64,000 nucleotides of DNA from Pseudomonadota bacterium (GCA_008501635.1 QQUJ01000007.1:1-64000); one strand, 5' to 3'. Counted from the stretch's first letter, positions 16,656-26,377 are shown. Notes: generated from the sequence alone by a model not told the origin. Program-made: numbers and translations.

Positions 16656-17629
16656 CAGTTATCGACGTCCACACACATATGCTCAACAACGAATGGGTGA
16701 AGCGCCTCGCTAAAGAGGGGGAGCGCTATACGGTCGAGGAACGCGGCGGCCAACAGGTCGTACACCTGGACGGCGCACCCTTCATGACCCTGATGGACAA
16801 TATGTTCGATTACGCCAAGCGCATCGAGAACATGGACAAGGCCGGTGTCGATATTGCCATTGTCTCGCTGACCTGCCCCAGCGTCTATTGGGGCGGTGAG
16901 GAGACCAGCCGCCACACCGCCCGGATGATGAACGACGACATGGCCGCGCAGCAACGCGCCTGGCCCGACCGAATCCGCTATTTCGCCACCCTCCCGTGGC
17001 AATATCCACAGACCGCGCTGGGCGAACTGGCCCACGCCTGTGACCACGGCGCGCTCGGTGTCTTCGTCTCGGCCAATATCGACGGCATCTCGCTGACCGA
17101 TGAAAAATTCGCGCCGCTGTGGGAGGAGATCGACCGGCGCGGGTTGCCGGTGCTGGTTCATCCGACCGCCCCGCCGGGCACCGCGGAGATGGATGTGTTC
17201 GACTACAACCTCATCGCCTCCACGGGCTTCATGTTCGACACCACTCTGGCCGTCTCACGGATGATTTTCGACGGATTCCTCGACCGCTATCCCAGCCTCA
17301 AAATCATCGCCGGGCACGGCGGCGGATTTTTGCCCTACCAGGCGGGGCGCCTGGACATGTGCTACCGGAACATGCCGCCCTGCCGGGAAAAGATCTCTCG
17401 GCCGCCCAGCACCTACCTGTCGCAAATCTACTACGACTCCGTGGTATTCACCCAGGGCGCCCTGGACCTTTGCGTCGACGTGGGCGGCGGCGACAACGTG
17501 CTCTTCGGGTCCGACTACCCGCATAACATCGGAGACATGAGCGGCTGTCTGGGGCGAGTCGATTCTCTCCCCGCCGCCGAGCGTAAAAAAGTACGGGGAG
17601 AAAACGCCAAACGCATTTTCAGTTTGTAG
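16652..17629 (+). CDS. ACMSD-like metal-dependent amidohydrolase/decarboxylase
   Basis: Amidohydrolase-superfamily TIM barrel of 325 aa, closest in pattern to 2-amino-3-carboxymuconate-6-semialdehyde decarboxylase relatives. The metal ligands are visible as IDVHTHM (residues 4-10), VLVHPTAPPG, IIAGHGGGFLPY and LFGSDYPHN. Members of this group perform metal-dependent non-oxidative decarboxylations of aromatic or enol acids, or hydrolyses. The start codon overlaps the permease stop. The flavoprotein gene follows after about 10 bases, so it sits in the middle of the transporter-flavoprotein operon. Decarboxylation is a family-based expectation, not shown. Confidence 0.82.
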   Translation: MTVIDVHTHMLNNEWVKRLAKEGERYTVEERGGQQVVHLDGAPFMTLMDNMFDYAKRIENMDKAGVDIAIVSLTCPSVYWGGEETSRHTARMMNDDMAAQQRAWPDRIRYFATLPWQYPQTALGELAHACDHGALGVFVSANIDGISLTDEKFAPLWEEIDRRGLPVLVHPTAPPGTAEMDVFDYNLIASTGFMFDTTLAVSRMIFDGFLDRYPSLKIIAGHGGGFLPYQAGRLDMCYRNMPPCREKISRPPSTYLSQIYYDSVVFTQGALDLCVDVGGGDNVLFGSDYPHNIGDMSGCLGRVDSLPAAERKKVRGENAKRIFSL

Positions 17630-17639
17630 GAGTGCTGCC

Positions 17640-19313
17640 ATGAAGATCAGAGAGTTTGCAACAGACGTCTTGATCATTGGCGGTGGGCTGGCCGGAACCA
17701 ACGCGGCGCTCGGCGCCGCGGACAGTGGTGCGTCGGTCATCGTCCTCGACAAGTCGAATATCGACCGCTCGGGCGACATCGGCGGCGGGGTCGACCACTT
17801 CCTGGCCTACCTCAACACAGGTCCCGCCTGGGATACTGAGGACGCTTTCCTCAGCTACGTGGAGAAGATCGGCCGCGGTACCAATCACCTGGGACATATC
17901 CAATCCCTCTATTGCGCCGAACTGCCGGCGGCAATCGAGCGCATGGCCAGGATCGGCAACCCGATGACCCAGCCGGACGGTACCTTCTATCGCACCCAGT
18001 CGATGGGCCAACCGGGCCCCATGTGGATCAATTTCAACGGTAAGCGCCTCAAACCCAAGCTGGGAAAGGCGGTGCGCGAGGCGGGCTGCAAGGTTTTCGG
18101 GCGGATCATGACCGTCGACCTGCTGACCCGGGACGGCCAGGTGGTCGGCGCCATAGGCTATCAGGTTCGTACCGGCGATTTTTTCGTCTTCAAGGCGAAA
18201 TCGACAATCGTTGCCACCGGCAACACCAACCGCCTCTATGAGAATCCACGGCTCAACCCGTTCAACACCTGGCTCTGCCCCTACAATACGGGCGACGGTC
18301 AGATGATGGCCTTTAAGGCTGGGGCGGCCCTTACCAATATGGAGTATATGCGTATGACCATCCTCCCCAAGGGTTTCGCTGCCCCGGGCTTCAACGCCCT
18401 GGTGGGTATGGGGGGACGATTCATGAACAGCATGGGCGACTATTACATGGAGAAAAGCCACCCTCAGGGAAACAGGGCACCCCGATACGCTGTGGTTTTC
18501 AATACCCTCAATGAGTTGCGAAACGGCCGCGGGCCCGTCTACGTGGACTGCACCCACCTGCCCAGTGACGAAATGCGGCACCTGCAGGCGACCCTGAGTT
18601 ACGACAAGGACACGTTACCCGAATATTTCGATCAGCGCGGCGAAGACATTGCGACCAAGCCGATTGAGATCATGGTATCCGAAGGCATGCAGGCCGGCCC
18701 CACCGAGGTCACCGGAAGCGGTATCAAGATCGACGGCGAGGGTGCAACTACGGTTCCCGGGCTCTACGCCTGCGGCGATTCCGCTGATCACAACCGCTGT
18801 GTTCACGGCGCGGTCACCGGCGGCTACAAGGCGGGGAAATCGGCGGCGGCCCACGCTCTGCGCACCCGCCTGGGGGATTCACCAGACGCTGTCCTGGTTC
18901 GGGAGACCGCCGACCGGTTTGTTGCACCGCTGCATCGGAAAAGCGGCGTGCCCTACCGCCAGATCGAAGATACCGTGCGCAAGATCATGAGCGAACACGT
19001 CGGCCCGGCCCGAACGGAGGTTGGTCTCAAAACCGGTCTCGAAAAACTGGGGAAGCTCGAGACCCACTTCGACAGCGTCAAAGTGGATGATCTGCACGAC
19101 CTGATGCGGGTCAACGAAACCCGAAACTTGTTGGCGGTCGGCAAGATCATGGCTCATAGCGCCCTGTTTAGGACCGAAAGCCGCAATAAACCCTATCACT
19201 ACCGTCTCGATTATCCGGAAACCGACGATAAGAACTGGTGCGGCCTGGTGGTGGTCAAGCAGGCCGGCGCGAGTGTCGAATGCGATTTCGAACGCATCAC
19301 CTATTCCGCTTAG
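17640..19313 (+). CDS. FAD-dependent reductase of the fumarate reductase/AprA-like family
   Basis: Flavoprotein of 557 aa. The N-terminal dinucleotide fold is ATDVLIIGGGLAGTNAALGA (residues 7-26) with a conserved acidic position at VIVLDKSN. The second FAD segment is GLYACGDSADHNRCVHGAVT near 375-395. FRTESRNKPYHYRLDYPETD near the C terminus is shared by succinate dehydrogenase/fumarate reductase/APS reductase flavoproteins. It is followed 17 bases later by a two-cluster ferredoxin, the arrangement of AprA-AprB. True APS reductase is unlikely because no sat or qmo genes are near and the operon contains a transporter and an amidohydrolase. A reductase or dehydrogenase for an imported organic acid is more plausible. 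Confidence 0.85.
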   Translation: MKIREFATDVLIIGGGLAGTNAALGAADSGASVIVLDKSNIDRSGDIGGGVDHFLAYLNTGPAWDTEDAFLSYVEKIGRGTNHLGHIQSLYCAELPAAIERMARIGNPMTQPDGTFYRTQSMGQPGPMWINFNGKRLKPKLGKAVREAGCKVFGRIMTVDLLTRDGQVVGAIGYQVRTGDFFVFKAKSTIVATGNTNRLYENPRLNPFNTWLCPYNTGDGQMMAFKAGAALTNMEYMRMTILPKGFAAPGFNALVGMGGRFMNSMGDYYMEKSHPQGNRAPRYAVVFNTLNELRNGRGPVYVDCTHLPSDEMRHLQATLSYDKDTLPEYFDQRGEDIATKPIEIMVSEGMQAGPTEVTGSGIKIDGEGATTVPGLYACGDSADHNRCVHGAVTGGYKAGKSAAAHALRTRLGDSPDAVLVRETADRFVAPLHRKSGVPYRQIEDTVRKIMSEHVGPARTEVGLKTGLEKLGKLETHFDSVKVDDLHDLMRVNETRNLLAVGKIMAHSALFRTESRNKPYHYRLDYPETDDKNWCGLVVVKQAGASVECDFERITYSA

Positions 19314-19330
19314 CCGGACGGAGAAGAACC

Positions 19331-19618
19331 ATGCCCGTGACTTTCGATCTCAATAAATGCGACGGATGCGGCACTTGCGACGTGGTCTGTCCCGGTGACG
19401 TCATCTACATGCATAAACCGCAAAATGTAGAGAGTCCTGACGGCTCGGGGGGAATCGTCAAGATCACCCCCCAGCGTCTGCCCTATGGCGTCCATCTGGA
19501 AAAACGCTCCCCCTACCTGCCGAAACCGGAGGAGTGCTGGCACTGCGGATCCTGCCGTCAGGATTGCCCGACCGACGCCATAAGTGTCGTTTTTTCGCCC
19601 GACATGCTATGCATCTGA
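19331..19618 (+). CDS. 2[4Fe-4S] ferredoxin-like subunit (AprB-like)
   Basis: Small iron-sulfur protein of 95 aa. It has two cysteine motifs: CDGCGTCDVVCPGD near residues 10-23, and CWHCGSCRQDCPTDAI near 69-84. These should bind two [4Fe-4S] clusters. The ATG at 19331 follows a GGAGAAG site. An upstream in-frame reading is ignored because it would overlap the flavoprotein gene. The spacing between clusters and the C-terminal tail resemble the electron-transfer subunit of AprAB-like flavoprotein complexes. It should wire the flavoprotein to a cellular redox partner. It is the last gene before the right 245-bp repeat. Confidence 0.9.
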   Translation: MPVTFDLNKCDGCGTCDVVCPGDVIYMHKPQNVESPDGSGGIVKITPQRLPYGVHLEKRSPYLPKPEECWHCGSCRQDCPTDAISVVFSPDMLCI

Positions 19619-19708
19619 TTTCGGGCCGCGAGTTGGAGCAGCCTTGACGGAGATCTTGGACTCTGACGGCGTGATTATCGATCTTGGAGATGGTGGTCTG
19701 CACCTGAC

Positions 19709-19953
19709 GATCTCTGTCATTCGAGGCTTGGATGTATCCGGCGCTGGCTGTCAGCTGCAGCAACGGCTACTGCAATTCAATCCTGAGTCGAACAACCCTG
19801 TTGCGCAGCTCTGCATCGAAACGTGTTTTAGAGGCGATCGACCTGGGCGTTCTTCGCGGCTCTGCGCAAAACCGCATCACCCGACCACCACCTTCCCCGC
19901 GTCCACTTCGATCGTCAAAGCGTCGCCAACCCCGACACCCTCCAGCCATGGCG
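19709..19953 (+). repeat. Right copy of the 245-bp direct repeat
   Basis: Gap-free match to 6486-6730 with about 95% identity. This copy is continuous with the intact gene at 19877-20341 on the minus strand, contributing its last 25 codons and stop plus about 170 bp downstream. It is therefore probably the native context of the sequence. Recombination between the two copies would remove about 13.2 kb. Confidence 0.9.
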
Positions 19954-20341
19954 CCAGGATCTCCAGTGTCGAGGCGTCGTGAAAGTGCTCGGGCTTGGTC
20001 TCGGGATCGGGGTAGTAGATCCAGCCGGGGACCGCGGTACCCCGGTGATATACCCGACAGGTGCAGAACGAAAAGGTTTCGGCGGGGACGTCGCTCGACC
20101 AGCGCATTTGCGCAAAGCGGTAGTCGGGTACACCGACCGTGTAGACCAGCGGCGAGATATCGAGATTAATAGTGCCGGGATGGCAATCGCTCAGATCGAG
20201 CCCCAGCGTTTTGAAGTGCGGTATCTGCAGCTGCAGTGTCCCGCGGGGAAAGCGTGTATCACCCGCGATACCCGAGGCGACGCCGTAGCCGCGTTTCACG
20301 ACACCCACGATTTCGCGACACCGCGACGCTGTCCTGTTCAT
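19877..20341 (-). CDS. Conserved protein of unknown function with a GTLNLDI-like motif
   Basis: Soluble protein of 154 aa without signal peptide or membrane segment. VVKRGYGVASGIAGDTRFPR at the N terminus, PGTINLDISPL in the middle and STLEILAPWLEGVGVGDALT near the C terminus give a pattern seen in small beta-rich proteins. It is loosely reminiscent of the CTP-dependent riboflavin kinase (DUF120) fold, but that is only a resemblance. The ATG at 20341 overlaps the stop of the upstream PH-domain gene by four bases, so the two are coupled. Its 3' end is duplicated at 6486-6730. Function unknown. Confidence 0.7.
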   Translation of the reverse strand: MNRTASRCREIVGVVKRGYGVASGIAGDTRFPRGTLQLQIPHFKTLGLDLSDCHPGTINLDISPLVYTVGVPDYRFAQMRWSSDVPAETFSFCTCRVYHRGTAVPGWIYYPDPETKPEHFHDASTLEILAPWLEGVGVGDALTIEVDAGKVVVG

Positions 20342-20814
20342 TCACCGCCGCTGTCTTGCAGACCACACCCGCCATCCGTGTAGCGCAACCGCGAATTCCG
20401 CTCTCGCAAGGTCTCCAGGAACCGGGGCTTGTCCTGCGGTGAAACCATGATGCGCCGTGCGCCGCCGGCATACTCGATCATCAGCCGATCCAGCGAACAG
20501 GCCGGACTGGAGAGCGGATTGCGGCTCGGCGTCACGGATACGATCCGTTCGATGGCAAGGTTCATGCGAAACGGGCCGCTGCGGATGTTCAGTCCCTGCT
20601 CACTCACCCGATAGCCGGTGCCGTACAGCACCCACAGCATGAACACCGCACTGACGATCATGATGACGGGGAACAGCATCGTGAACAGGAGACCTTCACC
20701 GCTCCCGAAGGCGGCAATCGCACCGAACACGCAACCGCTGCTGCCCAGCCAGATCAACAGCGTGAGCCAGCGATCGCGGCGTGACGGAAAAAGTATCCCC
20801 TCCCCTGTATCCAT
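20338..20814 (-). CDS. Membrane-anchored bacterial PH-domain protein
   Basis: A 158-residue protein starting at the ATG at 20814 (MDTGEGILFPSRRDRW). Two hydrophobic helices (about residues 15-35 and 42-62) are followed by a small bacterial pleckstrin-homology domain (bPH_4 type): GYRVSEQGLNIRSGPFRMNL, then a RIVSVTPSRNPLSSPACSLD segment, and RIMVSPQDKPRFLETLRERN. A longer reading from 21033 is rejected because it would overlap the CBS-domain gene and has atypical Arg/Ser-rich composition. Role unknown; such proteins are typically small inner-membrane proteins. Confidence 0.75.
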   Translation of the reverse strand: MDTGEGILFPSRRDRWLTLLIWLGSSGCVFGAIAAFGSGEGLLFTMLFPVIMIVSAVFMLWVLYGTGYRVSEQGLNIRSGPFRMNLAIERIVSVTPSRNPLSSPACSLDRLMIEYAGGARRIMVSPQDKPRFLETLRERNSRLRYTDGGCGLQDSGGE

Positions 20815-20830
20815 GCGTGGCGCCCGGTTC

Positions 20831-21430
20831 TTATCCCGCCAATACCGCCTCCAGCTCGGCGAAACTCTGCACGGCGCCCGAGGCTTCGACACTGATTCCC
20901 AGACGACGTCCGATGTGCGTCGTCGAGAAGATTCCACGCAGCGCCCACTCGCCGGTGGGTGTCTTCTCGATCGCCAGCGCATGCTGCCGACCCTGTTCGC
21001 GCAGCGTTTCGATGATGTCGCCGACCCGCGCACGCGTCACTTCGGCCATGTGCAGCACATCGACCTGACCGCGCGGGGTCATGATGTCGGCAACCCGCAC
21101 CTGATCGCGGGCGATGCGATGCCGCGAGACGAAGTCGACCGGTTTCTCGCCCACGATGTCGCGCGAGGTGATCAGTCCCACCAGATCGCCCTCGCTGTTG
21201 AACACCACCAGCATGCGCACGCGGGCATGGATCATCAGCTTGAGCGCCTCGTCGATCCCCGCCTCCGCTTCGATGGAGATCACCGGCACCTGACTGAGGT
21301 CGGTCATCACGTCGGTCGCCGGGGCGTTCATGGCGACCGTGTCGGGTCGCACCTCCTGGTAACGCAGGATCGGCGTGTCGGCGGGGAGACGGTGGGAATC
21401 GATTTTTTTGTAGGTTCTGGCGGCTAACAT
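20831..21430 (-). CDS. CBS-domain pair protein
   Basis: Protein of 199 aa with two CBS repeats (about residues 40-100 and 115-175), including ALKLMIHARVRMLVVFNSEG and LVGLITSRDIVGE. CBS pairs usually bind adenosyl nucleotides and regulate partner proteins. No catalytic domain is fused, so it probably acts as a nucleotide-sensing partner. The ATG at 21430 has a strong GGAGG site seven bases upstream. An upstream reading to 21493 would cover that site. The gene lies between nnrS (same strand, 127-bp gap) and the PH-domain gene. Confidence 0.88.
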   Translation of the reverse strand: MLAARTYKKIDSHRLPADTPILRYQEVRPDTVAMNAPATDVMTDLSQVPVISIEAEAGIDEALKLMIHARVRMLVVFNSEGDLVGLITSRDIVGEKPVDFVSRHRIARDQVRVADIMTPRGQVDVLHMAEVTRARVGDIIETLREQGRQHALAIEKTPTGEWALRGIFSTTHIGRRLGISVEASGAVQSFAELEAVLAG

Positions 21431-21557
21431 GTGTACACCTCCTTCTCTGCAGGCTGACCACGAGCGACCCTGCAGCCGTCGCACGATACGCAAAGCCCTG
21501 CATTAAGGTTAGACCAGAAACAACCGAATCGGATTTGGAGCGCCGCGAGAGCCGGCA

Positions 21558-22724
21558 TCAACTGCGCGGCAGGCTGGGCCGCAGCAGATGACCGCCATAG
21601 GCGATGAGATAGATCATCAGGGCTGCAATCCACAGCAGCACCGACGCGTCGATGATCAGGGTGGAAGTCGCCGCGACTCCGCCGGCGAAACGCAGCAACG
21701 CCGCCCCCGCCATCAGCCAGAACGCCAATACCACCACCGGGGCGGGCTCGACGCGGCGACCCGTGTGTTTCAGCACGACGCGGGTCATCAGCCCCATCTT
21801 CATGACGCCGAATGCACCCACCGTAAAGAGGTGCAGCGCGGCGTTCCCGCTGAGCACGGGGGTGAGATCCCCCAGCGCACGCGCCACAAAGGCGGCAATC
21901 AGCCCGAGATAACCCACATGCATCACGAACACCACCGGCACCCGGCGCACCGACCAGCTCCGCCAGCGCGCCATGCGCATCCCGTGAACCAGCGCCGCAG
22001 CCAGGGCCACCGCGCCGGTGATCACAGGTGCCAGATCGGCAACGAGAACCGCGCCGTAGGCCACGGTGACCAGCACCGCCGCAGTCTCCAGCGGCACGGA
22101 AAAGGGGATGCGTCCCGCCCATCCGCGCTCACGCAGCGTATTCTCGGTAAAGATCGGTGTGAGAAAACCGGCGACGAAGGTGAAGAGCGCCATCATCGTG
22201 TAGACCGCCAGCTGCAGCGCCCGCCCGGCGGCTGCGAAATCGCCGGCGGAGATGGCCTGCCAATAGCGAAGGTCGGCGACGAAGAAACCGATCAACAGGG
22301 GCAGCAGCAGAAGATAGAGCCGTTGCGGCACACGCCATAGACCGGGCGCAACAATCAGCGTCAGCAGCAGATAGAACAGCGCATCCATACCGCCCGCCAC
22401 ACCGGGCGGCAGGCTCCCCTGGTGCCAGAATGCAACGCGCCCCGCCAGCCACACGCCGGCCAACAGCACCAGGCGCCCACCACCGATCTCCGCGGTACCC
22501 GCCCACCCCGGCAGCGCGGTCAGGACAAACCCGGCGATGATCGCGGCAGCGAACCCAAACACCATCTCGTGGCCATGCCAGAGGGCATGGGGCGACACGA
22601 CATCGGGGCTCACCCACTCCAGGGGCCAGACCAACAGCACCAGGGGGCCGTAGACCGCCGCGCCGAGATAGAACGGGCGAAAGCCGGAGAGCCAGAGGGG
22701 GGCGTTAAGCACACGAACAAGCAT
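21558..22724 (-). CDS. nnrS: NnrS family membrane protein (nitric oxide stress)
   Basis: Integral membrane protein of 388 aa with about 12 hydrophobic helices. The start MLVRVLNAPLWLSGFRPFYL and the HALWHGHEMVFGFAAAIIAG segment (about residues 46-66) are characteristic of NnrS. NnrS proteins are heme- and copper-containing membrane proteins linked to protection of metabolism against nitric oxide, often controlled by NO-responsive regulators. No FNR/NNR-type operator was recognised upstream. Presence of nnrS suggests that the host meets denitrification intermediates. Confidence 0.92.
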   Translation of the reverse strand: MLVRVLNAPLWLSGFRPFYLGAAVYGPLVLLVWPLEWVSPDVVSPHALWHGHEMVFGFAAAIIAGFVLTALPGWAGTAEIGGGRLVLLAGVWLAGRVAFWHQGSLPPGVAGGMDALFYLLLTLIVAPGLWRVPQRLYLLLLPLLIGFFVADLRYWQAISAGDFAAAGRALQLAVYTMMALFTFVAGFLTPIFTENTLRERGWAGRIPFSVPLETAAVLVTVAYGAVLVADLAPVITGAVALAAALVHGMRMARWRSWSVRRVPVVFVMHVGYLGLIAAFVARALGDLTPVLSGNAALHLFTVGAFGVMKMGLMTRVVLKHTGRRVEPAPVVVLAFWLMAGAALLRFAGGVAATSTLIIDASVLLWIAALMIYLIAYGGHLLRPSLPRS

Positions 22725-22764
22725 TATCAGCCGCCTTCCAACGCATCAGTCGGGACAAGCGGTC

Positions 22765-22787
22765 CCCCTCTCCAGGCGGGAGAGGGG
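22765..22787. repeat. GC-rich stem-loop downstream of the CoA-transferase gene
   Basis: CCCCTCTCC at 22765-22773 pairs perfectly with GGAGAGGGG at 22779-22787 around a five-base loop. A shorter CCCCT/AGGGG stem lies at about 22829-22843. It follows the end of the minus-strand catabolic operon. It could slow or end transcription, but it lacks a T-run and resembles the dispersed palindromes near 31132-31220. Confidence 0.55.
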
Positions 22788-22863
22788 ATCTGCTGCGATC
22801 ACTGCCTGCCGATCCGCTCGAGGACCTGCCCCTGCGGGAGGGGAACTATTGCGCATGTTTCCG

Positions 22864-24054
22864 TCACGCAATCGCCCCGCCAGCGATGAACCCATCGACC
22901 TCTTCCTCCTGATAACCCGCCTCGGCCAACACCCCGCGCGTATGCTCGCCGTACCTGGGCGGCAACGGCAGCTCGCTCTGCAATCCCGGTCGATCCACGG
23001 CCGGGGGCTGCATGCGGATCGTGCGGCCATCGGGCATCCGGGCCCGGGTCAGGCGATCGCGCAGGGCTTCGAGTGCGGCCACCTGCGGAATGGTATGGAT
23101 GGGGGCATGGGCGATCTTGGCGGCGGCGAAATCGACGGTCAGCTCGGCGGTGGTGTAGCGCGCCGTGACACTCGCCATATCACGGTGTATGGCGGCGCGC
23201 ACCTGGTGACGGCCGTCGTTGGTCTCGCGGCCCGGCTGGCCCACCGCTGCGAACTTGGGGATGGCGGTCAGGCGCTGCCACTGCACGTCGTTGCCCACGG
23301 CGACGAAGATGAAACCGTCCGCGGTAGGGTAGGCGTTAGTCGGAATGAACTTGCGGTGTTCGTTGCCGCAGCGGGTGATCTCCGAATAGTCGCAGTCGAA
23401 GTCCAGCAGCGGCAGCGTGGTGATGAGCCACGAGGCGGCCGCCTGCAGCATGGAGACATGGATCGCCTGCCCCTCGCCGCTCTCGGCGCGCTCGGCCAGC
23501 GCCAGACAGACGCCGGCGAACACCTCGTCGCCCGCCTTGAGATCGATCAGCGGCACACCGGTCAGCGTCGGCGGCCCGTCGGAGCTGCCGGTCAGTTCCA
23601 TGTAGCCGGCCATCGCCTGCACCGCGGGATCGTAGCCCGGCACGTGGGGATAGTCGGGGCCCATGGCCGAGATGCCCGCCCAGATGATGTCGGGTTTCAC
23701 CCCTTTCAGCGTTTCGTAGTCGATGCCCAGTTCGCGATAACGGCCCGGCAGCGTGTTGCAGCAGAAGATATCGACATCGAGTTCGCGCACGAGCCGGTGC
23801 AGAATGCGCTGCCCTTCGGGGCTCTTGAGGTTGAGCGCGATCGACTCCTTGCCGACGTTGGGGGCAAAGAAGTAGCTGCGCCGGTCGTCGTCCAGCACCT
23901 TGGCGCCGATATAGCGGTTGGGGTCGCCCGGCAGCCCGGAGCCCGTGGGTGTGGCCTCGATGCGGATCACCCGCCAGCCGAGCTGCGCGAAACGCAGCGT
24001 CGCCGACGGCAGGCTCAGAGCCTGTTCCAGAGCAAGAACGGTGCGGCGTTTCAT
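22864..24054 (-). CDS. CaiB/BaiF class III CoA-transferase
   Basis: Formyl-CoA transferase-family enzyme of 396 aa that moves CoA between acids through aspartyl-CoA chemistry. Recognisable segments are [60 protein letters not shown] (with the catalytic Asp of the family) and [17 protein letters not shown]. The ATG at 24054 overlaps the stop of the molybdenum hydroxylase large subunit by four bases. A much longer reading through that gene is a shadow frame. As the last gene of the operon it could activate the hydroxylase product or recycle CoA. Substrate unknown. Confidence 0.9.
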   Translation of the reverse strand: MKRRTVLALEQALSLPSATLRFAQLGWRVIRIEATPTGSGLPGDPNRYIGAKVLDDDRRSYFFAPNVGKESIALNLKSPEGQRILHRLVRELDVDIFCCNTLPGRYRELGIDYETLKGVKPDIIWAGISAMGPDYPHVPGYDPAVQAMAGYMELTGSSDGPPTLTGVPLIDLKAGDEVFAGVCLALAERAESGEGQAIHVSMLQAAASWLITTLPLLDFDCDYSEITRCGNEHRKFIPTNAYPTADGFIFVAVGNDVQWQRLTAIPKFAAVGQPGRETNDGRHQVRAAIHRDMASVTARYTTAELTVDFAAAKIAHAPIHTIPQVAALEALRDRLTRARMPDGRTIRMQPPAVDRPGLQSELPLPPRYGEHTRGVLAEAGYQEEEVDGFIAGGAIA

Positions 24055-26372
24055 CGGGTACTCAACACCGGCTCTTGCGCCATGCCACGCAAGGCCCGGT
24101 AGACCTTCTCCGGTGTGAACGGCGCTTCGTGCATGCGCACCCCGGTGGCGTTGTAGATGGCGTTGGCGGTGGCGGCCGCAATGCAGATGGCCGGCGCCTC
24201 GCCCACGCCCTTGGCGCCCTGCGGACCTTCGCCGTCCATGGTCTCGATAAAGGTCACGTCGATCTCGGGGACCTCGGGCGCGGTGACCAGTTTGTAATCG
24301 CGAAAGTTGGGATTGAGGCAGCGCCCTTCCCTGACCAGCAGATCCTCGGTGAGGGCATAGCCCTGCCCCATCACGATACCGCCCTCGATCTGCCCCTCGA
24401 TGCCGAGACGGTTCAGTACCCGTCCCACATCGTGGGCGGCGGTCACCTTGAGCAGGCGCACGATGCCGGTCTCGGTGTCGACCTCGACCTCCACCACCTG
24501 GGTGGCCCAGGCGTAGGCGGCGGAGACATCGCCCTTGAAACCCTTGTCCTGATGCACGCTGGGCGGCTCGTAGTAGAAGCTGGTCATCACCAGCTCGGCC
24601 TTGTCGCGGAAGTGCAGCGAGCGTAGCAGCTTGTCGAGACGCATCACCACCTCGTCGTCGGCGGTGCGCACGATGTTGCCGGCACGCAGGTCGAGCCCGT
24701 CGGCGGGGATATCGGTCACCGAACTGGCGGCGGAGAGAATCTTCTCCTTCGCCAGGCGCGCGGCGCCGATGGCGGCGTTGCCGGCGATGAAGGTGGTGCG
24801 GCTGGCATGCACACCCACATCCCACGGCGTGACGTCGGTGTCGTTGTTGACCACCGTCACCGACGACATCGGCACGCCGAGTTCCTCGCACACCAGCTGC
24901 GCGATGACGGTTTCCGAACCCTGCCCGATCTCCGAGGCGCCGGTCATGATGGTGACGCGGCCGAAGTCGTCCATCTTGAGGATGGTGCCGCAACCGTCGG
25001 AGGGGTAGATCTTCGCCCCGCCGCCGACGTGCAGCATCGAGGCGATGCCGACACCGCGCTTGATGGGATTGCCGTTGTCGCGGGCCGCGGCGTTGGCGGC
25101 ACGCCTGGCCGCGTAGTCGCTGCGCTCGGCCGCCGTGGTCAGGCACTGCTTGAGTCCGCAGCTCTTGAAGTGCAGTCCCTGGCCGGTGGTCTCGCCGGGG
25201 TCCTGCGCGTTTTTCAGACGGAACGCCAGCGGATCCATGCCGATGGCGTCGGCCAGCTGATCCATGTGCTGTTCGATGGCGAAGGTGGCCTGCAGATTGC
25301 CGTAGCCGCGGAACGAACCCGCGGTCGGATTGTTGGTGTAGACCGCGCGCGTGTGATAACGGCAGTGCGGCACCCGGTAGAGCGACGAGGCGGTCTGCAT
25401 CATCACAAACGGGATGGTCGCCCCCCACGAGGTGTAGGCGCCGTTGTCGAGCAGCGCCTCGAAACGGCGGAACATCAGGGTGCCGTCCTTTTTGGCGCCG
25501 CTGCGCAGGCGCACGTAGGCGGGCTGGCGCGTCGGCGAGGCGATGAACTCCTCCTCGCGGGTAAAGACCAGCTTCACCGGCCGCCGCGCCTTCTTGGCCA
25601 GAAACACCGCAATGGGTTCGAACGGATAGATGTCGAGCTTGGAGCCGAAGCCGCCGCCGATGGGCGGCTGGATGATGCGGATGCGGTTGGGATCCATCTC
25701 CAGCACCTCGGCGAATTCGCGCTTGTGCAGGAACGGCACCTGGGTGTTGGAGTAGAGGGTGAGATTGCCGGAGGCCGCATCGAAATCGGCGATCACCCCG
25801 CTCACCCCCATGCAGCAGTGGGTGACGTAGTGGAGCTTGAAGGTGTCCTCCACCACCACGTCGCACTCCGCTTCGGCAGCGTCGATGTCGCCGTGCTCGT
25901 AGCTGAACTCCATGCACACGTTGTCGGGCTTGGCGTCCTGGATCACCGGGGCGCCCTCGCGCACCGCCTCGCGCGGATCGAAGATCGTCGGCAGGTCTTC
26001 GTACTCGACCTTGATCAGGCGCAGCGCCTCGGCGGCGATCTCCTCGCTCTCGGCGGCCACGGCGGCGATCTCGTCGCGTTCGGCGCGCACCTTGTCGCCC
26101 TTGAGCGGCGGATTGTCCTTGTTGATCCCGATCGAGCAGCGCGGCAGATCCTTGGCGGTGATCACCGCACGCACGCCGGGCAGCGCCGCGGCGGCGCTGG
26201 TATCGATGGAGAGGATGCGCGCGTGCATGCGGTCGGTGCGCAGGATCTTGCCCACCAGCTGCCCGGGCAGGTTCAGATCCTGAATGTAACGGGTGCGGCC
26301 GGACACCTTGTCCGGCGCATCGAGCTTCGGGATGCTGCGGCCGATCAACGACTCTTTCTTTACCGCGATCAT
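24051..26372 (-). CDS. Molybdenum hydroxylase large subunit (xanthine dehydrogenase family, CoxL/HcrA-like)
   Basis: Molybdopterin-binding subunit of 773 aa. It begins [20 protein letters not shown], where IGRSxPRxDAxxKVxG is the family start. It contains [20 protein letters not shown] near the substrate channel, [40 protein letters not shown] and the C-terminal [18 protein letters not shown] with the catalytic glutamate. The ATG at 26372 follows a GGAG site. The 2Fe-2S subunit ends 5 bases upstream. Together with the FAD subunit it forms a hydroxylase or dehydroxylating reductase of the L3M3S3 type. The companion FAD subunit lacks the insertion known in 4-hydroxybenzoyl-CoA reductase, so that function is doubtful. 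Confidence 0.92.
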   Translation of the reverse strand: MIAVKKESLIGRSIPKLDAPDKVSGRTRYIQDLNLPGQLVGKILRTDRMHARILSIDTSAAAALPGVRAVITAKDLPRCSIGINKDNPPLKGDKVRAERDEIAAVAAESEEIAAEALRLIKVEYEDLPTIFDPREAVREGAPVIQDAKPDNVCMEFSYEHGDIDAAEAECDVVVEDTFKLHYVTHCCMGVSGVIADFDAASGNLTLYSNTQVPFLHKREFAEVLEMDPNRIRIIQPPIGGGFGSKLDIYPFEPIAVFLAKKARRPVKLVFTREEEFIASPTRQPAYVRLRSGAKKDGTLMFRRFEALLDNGAYTSWGATIPFVMMQTASSLYRVPHCRYHTRAVYTNNPTAGSFRGYGNLQATFAIEQHMDQLADAIGMDPLAFRLKNAQDPGETTGQGLHFKSCGLKQCLTTAAERSDYAARRAANAAARDNGNPIKRGVGIASMLHVGGGAKIYPSDGCGTILKMDDFGRVTIMTGASEIGQGSETVIAQLVCEELGVPMSSVTVVNNDTDVTPWDVGVHASRTTFIAGNAAIGAARLAKEKILSAASSVTDIPADGLDLRAGNIVRTADDEVVMRLDKLLRSLHFRDKAELVMTSFYYEPPSVHQDKGFKGDVSAAYAWATQVVEVEVDTETGIVRLLKVTAAHDVGRVLNRLGIEGQIEGGIVMGQGYALTEDLLVREGRCLNPNFRDYKLVTAPEVPEIDVTFIETMDGEGPQGAKGVGEAPAICIAAATANAIYNATGVRMHEAPFTPEKVYRALRGMAQEPVLSTR

Positions 26373-26377
26373 GGTAT

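Noticed and set aside
17640-19618. Dissimilatory APS reductase (aprBA)
   Set aside because: Gene order and architecture are similar, but the flavoprotein is shorter than AprA, no sat, qmo or dsr genes are near, and the operon is with a TAXI transporter and amidohydrolase.
22765-22787. Rho-independent terminator
   Set aside because: Perfect stem but no T-run on the relevant strand, and the same type of palindrome occurs elsewhere. Listed as a repeat instead.
22864-25917. A 1017-codon open frame on the minus strand
   Set aside because: Its first two-thirds is a shadow frame of the molybdenum hydroxylase large subunit with Arg/His-rich nonsense composition. Only the CoA-transferase from 24054 is real.
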